From: JBFJWU01 sp041623475 [NCBI: bacterium]
Lineage (GTDB): Bacteria; J088
Length of the DNA: 10,716 bases
Direction: 5' to 3'
Assembly (NCBI GenBank): GCA_041623475.1
Contig: JBFJWU010000088.1
Coordinates: forward strand, 1 to 10,716
This document shows positions 6,729-10,716 of the stretch, one piece after another. The notes beneath the pieces are model-generated. The model worked only from the letters and a program-made list of their open reading frames with translations. It did not search any database and was not told the DNA's origin. The translations under genes were made by a program, and so were the position numbers. Position 1 is the stretch's first letter; each line of letters starts with the position of its first letter.

Positions 6729-7624
6729 CACAGGGACTCCAGCCACTCGGCAAACGGTCGGATTGCCGTGAACATTTTTACACCGCCGAGCCCTTCTGGC
6801 ATGGCATCGCTGGGTGCATCAAGGGAAGCGCCGCCAACCGCAATCCGCACATCGTCACGGGCGGGTTCCAGGTCCAGGATCAGGCGCAGGTCTCGAATGG
6901 CGTCCGTCGTCGTTGCGGCTGGCGAGTAGGAGATGCAGGTCAGTCTGGCCCCGGATCTCTTGCCCATCGTTACGAACTCAACCGTCGGGACGTTCGCGCC
7001 CAGGTAGTAGACCGTCCAACCAAGGGACTCCAGGATCGTGCGAATACAGAAAGCCGCAATTTCGTGGTCATTTCCCTGCGCGCAGCCAACGATGGCGGTT
7101 GCATTGGCACGCGGGGCGGGAAACGCCCGGCGCGCTTCATTGAGCGCATACAAACCATGCTGGACAGTCTTGGATACGACATGTTCATGGCTGACAGAGA
7201 TGTCGCCGCGTGCCCACATAACGCCGACTCGCTGCAATACAGGGCGCAAGAGTTTGTCGAACACGTCTGTCAGCGGAATATCAGGCTGCCCGCCCAGATA
7301 GCGGAGCAACTCAACGATGTTGGGCAGTTGCCGCTCCTCGATCCAGCGCATGGCGACCTGTTGCAGATTGGCCCAGTCGCCATTGTTCTCTGCCGTCTGC
7401 AGGCCGGCCCAGACATGCTTTCCGTCCGCTTCGAATACGGCCAGGGGAAATTCGATATCACGCTGCCCGGCAAACGCCATCAGGTCGTCAAACTTGATGC
7501 GGCGGTGTCCGCCAGACGTTGTCGTTGTCGGCAGGTCGCCCTGGTTGGACCAACGTTTGACGCTGGATTCGTGAACATCCAATAATCTGGCCGCCTTGGC
7601 TGATGTCAACTCGATCGATTCCAT
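6728..7624 (-). CDS. MerR-family regulator with cobalamin-binding domain (CarH/LitR-like photoreceptor repressor)
   Basis: A 298-residue regulator. An N-terminal MerR winged helix-turn-helix (6-50: TSAKAARLLDVHESSVKRW, then GGHRR at 38-42) is followed by a helical bundle (about 75-165) and a Rossmann B12-binding domain (about 174-298). The CarH signature W-x9-E-H is intact (W137, E147, H148). The lower-axial histidine is probably H187 in GNDHEIA (184-190), but the usual E-x-H-x-x-G is changed to N-x-H-x-x-A. In characterised CarH/LitR proteins the adenosylcobalamin-bound tetramer represses in the dark and light releases it. The start is ATG 7624, giving the usual family length and a distant AAGGA; the frame is open to 7699 but has no ribosome site there. 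The gene heads the leftward operon and is divergent from the methyltransferase, so it is expected to control both arms and itself. Confidence 0.9.
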   Translation of the reverse strand: MESIELTSAKAARLLDVHESSVKRWSNQGDLPTTTTSGGHRRIKFDDLMAFAGQRDIEFPLAVFEADGKHVWAGLQTAENNGDWANLQQVAMRWIEERQLPNIVELLRYLGGQPDIPLTDVFDKLLRPVLQRVGVMWARGDISVSHEHVVSKTVQHGLYALNEARRAFPAPRANATAIVGCAQGNDHEIAAFCIRTILESLGWTVYYLGANVPTVEFVTMGKRSGARLTCISYSPAATTTDAIRDLRLILDLEPARDDVRIAVGGASLDAPSDAMPEGLGGVKMFTAIRPFAEWLESL

Positions 7625-7685
7625 TTCTCTGGTGTCCTTGTCCTGCTCCGATTGCCGGAGGTTGACTGCTTGGCAATTAAACATT

Positions 7686-7713
7686 ATTTTAGCACACAAA
7701 GAACGTATTGCAA
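7686..7713 (-). promoter_or_regulatory. Predicted sigma-70 promoter of the regulator operon
   Basis: Read on the minus strand, TTGCAA (7708-7713) and TAAAAT (complement of 7686-7691) are separated by 16 nt, giving a 4/6 and a 5/6 match to sigma-70 boxes. A start near 7679 would leave a leader of about 55 nt before the regulator ATG at 7624. Prediction from sequence only. Confidence 0.5.
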
Positions 7714-7767
7714 CTGATCAGTAAAGATTTATAATATTCAAAACGTTCAATTTGACAAAAACGAACG
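7701..7767. promoter_or_regulatory. Three GAACG boxes, candidate regulator binding sites
   Basis: GAACG occurs three times in about 70 bp: GAACGTATT at 7701-7709 (+), GAACGTTTT on the minus strand (complement of 7740-7748), and GAACGGTAT at 7763-7771 (+). All fit GAACG-K-W-W-T. The second and third form an inverted pair (CGTTC-N14-GAACG, 7744-7767) that brackets the -35 of P2; the first abuts the shared -35 of the divergent promoters. This geometry suits a MerR/CarH-type repressor that covers -35 elements. The pattern differs from the T(G/A)TACA-N12-TGTA(C/T)A consensus I recall for a Pseudomonas LitR homologue. Binding is inferred. Confidence 0.4.
7708..7735 (+). promoter_or_regulatory. Predicted upstream promoter (P1) of the methyltransferase operon
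   Basis: TTGCAA (7708-7713) and a perfect TATAAT (7730-7735) are separated by 16 nt on the plus strand. The -35 is self-complementary and is the same six bases as the predicted -35 of the divergent regulator promoter. A perfect palindrome, ACTGATCAGT (7713-7722), sits in the spacer and could bind a dimeric regulator. Prediction from sequence only. Confidence 0.45.
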
Positions 7768-7779
7768 GTATGGTACAGT
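7752..7779 (+). promoter_or_regulatory. Predicted proximal promoter (P2) of the methyltransferase operon
   Basis: A perfect TTGACA (7752-7757) lies 16 nt before TACAGT (7774-7779), which is preceded by TGG, making an extended -10 (TGGTACAGT). A start near 7786 would give a very short leader before AAGGAGG (7791-7797) and the ATG at 7803. This is the strongest-looking promoter in the window. Confidence 0.6.
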
Positions 7780-7802
7780 GGGTTCAGCCAAAGGAGGCCA
7801 CA

Positions 7803-8846
7803 ATGAATTCACTTATTGAATCCGGTCTGATACCAGATGCTCTGATCCGTGCTGGTATTCGAGTCGTTTCACGAATGCGATTGTTTGAACAACATCGCAA
7901 CGGCGATTTGACCCGGTTCCTCAATCAGATGGAACAGTCACCAATCGCAACTAATACTGACGATGCTAATGATCAGCACTACGAGTTGCCGCCGGGATTC
8001 TTTGAACTGGTTCTTGGGCGCAACCTGAAATACAGCAGTTGTTACTGGGATGACCAGACGCAATCCCTGGACCAGGCCGAGGCAAAGATGCTTGAATTGA
8101 CCATTGGTCGTGCCAGGATTGCCGACGGCGACCAGGTGTTGGAGCTTGGGTGCGGGTGGGGGTCCCTGACGGTAGCAATGGCTCGTCAATTTCCAAATTC
8201 GCAATTTACAGCGGTATCGAACTCGGCACCTCAGCGCCGTTACATAGAGGCACGTCTGGCCGCAGAGGGGCTCGGCAATGTCCGGGTCATCACGGCCGAT
8301 ATGAACAATTTCGATCCAGTCGATCGCTTTGACCGTGTTGTGTCCGTCGAAATGTTCGAACACATGCGCAACTACAGGGAACTGCTGGCCAGGGTAACCA
8401 GTTGGTTAAAACCCGGCGGCACGATCTTCATCCATATCTTTTGTCACAGAAAGTTCGTCTATCCGTACGAGATCAAGGATGCCACGGATTGGATGGCCCG
8501 TTATTTTTTTACCGGGGGAATGATGCCCAGCTTCGACATTTTCGAGAACTATCCGGATATCGTTCGGCTGGATTCGTTGTGGAAGGTTGACGGGACGCAC
8601 TACAAGCATACGGCCAACGCGTGGCTCAACAACATGGATCGTCACCGCGACCGGATCATGGACATCTTTGAGAACACGTACGGAACGGAGCAGGCGACCC
8701 GATGGTTCCGTTATTGGCGCGTATTCTTTATGGCCTGCGCAGAAATGTTTGGCCTGCGCAACGGTCAGGAGTGGTTTGTCGGGCATTACCTGTTGCGCCC
8801 GGCGGCGGACGTGCGCGACGGCCGTGACCACCAGAAGGCGGCTTGA
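7803..8846 (+). CDS. Cyclopropane-fatty-acyl-phospholipid synthase-like SAM methyltransferase
   Basis: A 347-residue SAM-dependent methyltransferase of the CFA synthase family, expected to transfer a methylene or methyl group from SAM to a double bond in phospholipid acyl chains at the membrane. The SAM motif LELGCGWGSL (113-122) is intact. Active-site equivalents of the E. coli enzyme can be placed: VEMFEHM (182-188) with E186, H211 in FIHIF, and Y267 in THYKH. The bicarbonate-site cysteine is different: E. coli has YSCAYW, while here YSSCYW (77-82) moves Cys by one position. The N-terminal domain is also shorter than in the E. coli enzyme (382 residues). The start is ATG 7803 with a perfect AAGGAGG five bases upstream; a longer TTG start at 7752 lies inside the promoter. 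It leads the rightward operon. Product could be cyclopropane or a methyl-branched/furan precursor. Confidence 0.92.
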   Translation: MNSLIESGLIPDALIRAGIRVVSRMRLFEQHRNGDLTRFLNQMEQSPIATNTDDANDQHYELPPGFFELVLGRNLKYSSCYWDDQTQSLDQAEAKMLELTIGRARIADGDQVLELGCGWGSLTVAMARQFPNSQFTAVSNSAPQRRYIEARLAAEGLGNVRVITADMNNFDPVDRFDRVVSVEMFEHMRNYRELLARVTSWLKPGGTIFIHIFCHRKFVYPYEIKDATDWMARYFFTGGMMPSFDIFENYPDIVRLDSLWKVDGTHYKHTANAWLNNMDRHRDRIMDIFENTYGTEQATRWFRYWRVFFMACAEMFGLRNGQEWFVGHYLLRPAADVRDGRDHQKAA

Positions 8847-8848
8847 CC

Positions 8849-10132
8849 GTGCGAAACCGCGTTGCCATCATTGGTGCGGGGATTGCCGGCAACTCGGCGG
8901 CCTGGGAACTGGCTGCAGATTACGACGTAACGGTCTTTGAAGCTGAAGCCAGGCTGGGCGGGCACACACGGACATCGACTTTTGAATTTGACGGTCGTGA
9001 ATACGCCGTGGACACCGGATTTATTGTCTACAACCGCGACACCTATCCCGATTTCTGCCGATTGCTTGGCGAATTGAATGTTCCAACCCAGGACAGTGAC
9101 ATGAGTTTTGGCGCAATGGACCAGGCCAGTGGTGTCGCCTACAGTACCCGATCATTGTCCTCTTTGTTTGCGCAACGGCGAAACCTGCTGCGGCCATCCT
9201 ATTATCGTGTCTGGACCGATTTCATCCGGTTGAGCCGGGTTGCGCCGAAACTCGAAAGATCCCTGGCGCCTACGGTGACAGTCGGTGAGTACCTGGACGA
9301 ACACGGTTACTCGATCCAATTTCGCGACTTGTTTGTAATTCCAATGGCAGCGGCCATCTGGTCCGCAACGCCCGGCGCCATTACGTCGTTCCCGATGCTG
9401 ACGATGGTTCGATTCATGCAAAATCACCGGATGTTGCAGCCCAGCGGACAGCCGATGTGGAGGGTCATCAAGGGCGGGTCGCGTACATATGTCGACGCAT
9501 TGTACCGGTCGCTTCCGGTAACCGTCAGGCGCGCGGCGCCGGTCCGGTCAGTAGTTCGAGCCAAGGGGGGAGTGACCGTCATTGAACAGTCTGGCGCAAG
9601 TCAGTTTTTCGACGCTGTGGTCATTGCAACGCACAGTACGCAGGCTCTTTCGCTGCTGGACAATCCGACAAAGCACGAGCATCAGGTCCTGGGGGCAATT
9701 CGCTACCAGCCCAATACTGCGATCCTGCATACAGACACGGCCGTTCTGCCTGACAACCGCCGCGCCTGGGCCAGTTGGAATTATCGTGTCAGCAAGGGGG
9801 GCAGCCAGCCTGTATGCGTGACCTACGATATGAATCGACTGCAATCCATCGAATCCCCCCATCATTTCCTGGTAACGCTGAACGGATCTGACCTGGTTGA
9901 ACCAGGCAGGATCCTGGAAGTGGTTGACTATGAGCACCCGGTGTTCGACGTAGCTGCTATCAATGCACAGTCGCAATGGCAGCAGATCAGCGGCGTTCGG
10001 AACATTTTTTTCGCAGGTGCGTACTGGCGCTACGGGTTCCATGAGGACGGTGTGTTCAGCGGGCTTCGCGCAGCCAGACAACTGCGGCAAACACTGGGAA
10101 CGCGGGCGCTGGACAGGGTCGCGAATGCATAG
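8849..10132 (+). CDS. FAD-dependent oxidoreductase, amine-oxidase/desaturase-like (COG2907-type)
   Basis: A 427-residue flavoprotein. The N-terminal Rossmann motif VAIIGAGIAGNSAAWEL is followed by the FAD-ribose acid in VTVFEAEARLGGHTRT, the NAD/FAD-binding pattern shared with amine oxidases and carotenoid or acyl desaturases. The C-terminal FAD motif is RNIFFAGAYWRYGFHEDGVFSGLRAA. No membrane helix is obvious. This family sits with CFA-like and DUF1365 genes in many Proteobacteria and is a good candidate for oxidising the methylated acyl chain (inference). The start is taken as GTG 8849, with GAAGGCGG (8834-8841) at good spacing. A TTG at 8843, overlapping the previous stop as TTGA, is the alternative but lies directly against that ribosome site. 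Either way the gene is tightly coupled to the methyltransferase. Confidence 0.92.
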   Translation: MRNRVAIIGAGIAGNSAAWELAADYDVTVFEAEARLGGHTRTSTFEFDGREYAVDTGFIVYNRDTYPDFCRLLGELNVPTQDSDMSFGAMDQASGVAYSTRSLSSLFAQRRNLLRPSYYRVWTDFIRLSRVAPKLERSLAPTVTVGEYLDEHGYSIQFRDLFVIPMAAAIWSATPGAITSFPMLTMVRFMQNHRMLQPSGQPMWRVIKGGSRTYVDALYRSLPVTVRRAAPVRSVVRAKGGVTVIEQSGASQFFDAVVIATHSTQALSLLDNPTKHEHQVLGAIRYQPNTAILHTDTAVLPDNRRAWASWNYRVSKGGSQPVCVTYDMNRLQSIESPHHFLVTLNGSDLVEPGRILEVVDYEHPVFDVAAINAQSQWQQISGVRNIFFAGAYWRYGFHEDGVFSGLRAARQLRQTLGTRALDRVANA

Positions 10133-10716
10133 CGCGATTTATCAGGGAAAGATTGTCCATCACCGGTACGGACCCCGGCGGCACCGGTTCAGCTATCAGC
10201 TGTTCATGGTTTACCTGGACCTGGGTGAACTTGCCACAGTTTTTGATGGAATACCCGGTTGGTCCGTGAACCGAGCGGCACCGGCCCGTTTTTGCCGTTC
10301 TGACCATTTTGGGGACCCTGGGATCCCGCTCGACACCTGTGTACGTGACCTGGTCGCCCGCGAGACCGGTGTCAGGCCCGACGGGCCGGTTCGAATGCTG
10401 ACCCATTTGCGTTATTTCGGTTACGTGATGAACCCGGTGTCGTTCTATTACTGTTTCGATTCCTCGGGCCACGCCGTTGAAACGGTTGTTGCCGATGTCA
10501 GTAATACACCCTGGGACGAACGTCACCAGTACGTGTTGCCTGTCCGCAGTCGACGCTCTGGCGTCAGCCAGTTCCGATTCGGCAAGGATTTTCACGTCTC
10601 ACCATTTATGCCGATGGACCAGACATACGAATGGTCATTTTCGGATCCGCTCGAATCCCTGGCCGTTGTCATGCGGAATTTGGACGCAGGCAAACCCGTA
10701 TTTCATGCGTCACTCA
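10125..10716 (+). CDS. DUF1365 family protein (3' end cut by window)
   Basis: The first 197 residues of a DUF1365 protein; the frame is open to the window edge. Family hallmarks are clear: RRHRFSYQLFMVYLDLGEL (18-36), RYFGYVMNPVSFYYCFD (96-112), VVADVSNTPWDERHQYVLP (121-139) and KDFHVSPFMPMDQTYEW (154-170). Members are about 250-270 residues, so roughly 60 are missing. DUF1365 proteins have no established biochemical activity; their conserved company with CFA-like methyltransferases and FAD oxidoreductases points to acyl-lipid modification. The ATG at 10125 overlaps the end of the oxidoreductase by 8 bp (ATGCATAG), showing translational coupling and a shared transcript. No hydrophobic transmembrane segment is obvious in the visible part. 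Confidence 0.9.
   Translation, partial: MHSAIYQGKIVHHRYGPRRHRFSYQLFMVYLDLGELATVFDGIPGWSVNRAAPARFCRSDHFGDPGIPLDTCVRDLVARETGVRPDGPVRMLTHLRYFGYVMNPVSFYYCFDSSGHAVETVVADVSNTPWDERHQYVLPVRSRRSGVSQFRFGKDFHVSPFMPMDQTYEWSFSDPLESLAVVMRNLDAGKPVFHASL

Noticed and set aside
7625-7699. 25-residue N-terminal extension of the MerR regulator
   Set aside because: The extension covers the predicted -10, lacks a ribosome site and exceeds the usual start just before the helix-turn-helix.
7701-7780. Pseudomonas-type LitR operator T(G/A)TACA-N12-TGTA(C/T)A
   Set aside because: Only a partial GTACAG is present at 7773-7778; no second half-site lies 12 nt away.
10056-10595. 179-codon minus-strand frame at the right end
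   Set aside because: It is a shadow of the oxidoreductase end and the DUF1365 gene, whose family motifs are unambiguous on the plus strand.
1-10716. tRNA, rRNA, CRISPR array, transposase or attachment repeats
   Set aside because: No cloverleaf-type sequence, regular spaced repeats, transposase-like protein or long terminal repeats were seen; coding density is ordinary chromosomal.

Overview
The window reads as chromosomal DNA from a Gram-negative bacterium, most likely a gammaproteobacterium. It is moderately GC-rich, its genes are tightly packed, and it carries a cluster type known from Proteobacteria: a CFA-synthase-like methyltransferase, an FAD oxidoreductase, DUF1365, DUF1295, a chalcone-isomerase-like protein, an MFS transporter and a B12-binding MerR regulator. 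The taxonomic call is inference from gene content. No tRNA, rRNA, CRISPR array, insertion sequence or attachment site was seen.

Left part (1-3400). The window opens inside a membrane-anchored GGDEF diguanylate cyclase (+). It converges on a small three-helix membrane protein (-), and the two 3' ends overlap by 13 bp. A divergent intergenic region follows, containing a perfect 16-nt AT-rich palindrome. Three plus-strand genes come next: a membrane fatty acid desaturase, a small PPOX-type flavin/F420 split-barrel protein and a nitroreductase-family flavoprotein. A possible hairpin lies between the nitroreductase and the next, convergent gene.

Right part (3403-10716). This is a divergent cluster around an AT-rich control region at about 7625-7802. 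Leftward runs a four-gene operon: a CarH/LitR-like MerR regulator with a cobalamin-binding domain, a fusion of a DUF1295 (steroid-5-alpha-reductase-like) membrane protein with a chalcone-isomerase-like domain, a GPH-type MFS transporter, and a 2H phosphoesterase (LigT-like). Neighbouring genes overlap or nearly touch. Rightward runs a CFA-synthase-like SAM methyltransferase, an FAD-dependent amine-oxidase-like oxidoreductase and a DUF1365 protein that the window edge truncates; each start overlaps or lies within a few bases of the preceding stop.

Working model (inference). The B12-binding regulator senses light through adenosylcobalamin and controls both arms. The methyltransferase, oxidoreductase, DUF1365 and DUF1295/CHI-like proteins then modify unsaturated acyl chains of membrane phospholipids, as cyclopropane or, more interestingly, methyl-branched or furan-type products, in response to light or singlet-oxygen stress. 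The most unusual points are the DUF1295-CHI fusion, the altered cobalamin-contact residues in the regulator, the shifted active-site cysteine in the methyltransferase, the symmetric divergent promoter with three GAACG boxes, and the 2H phosphoesterase at the end of the operon.
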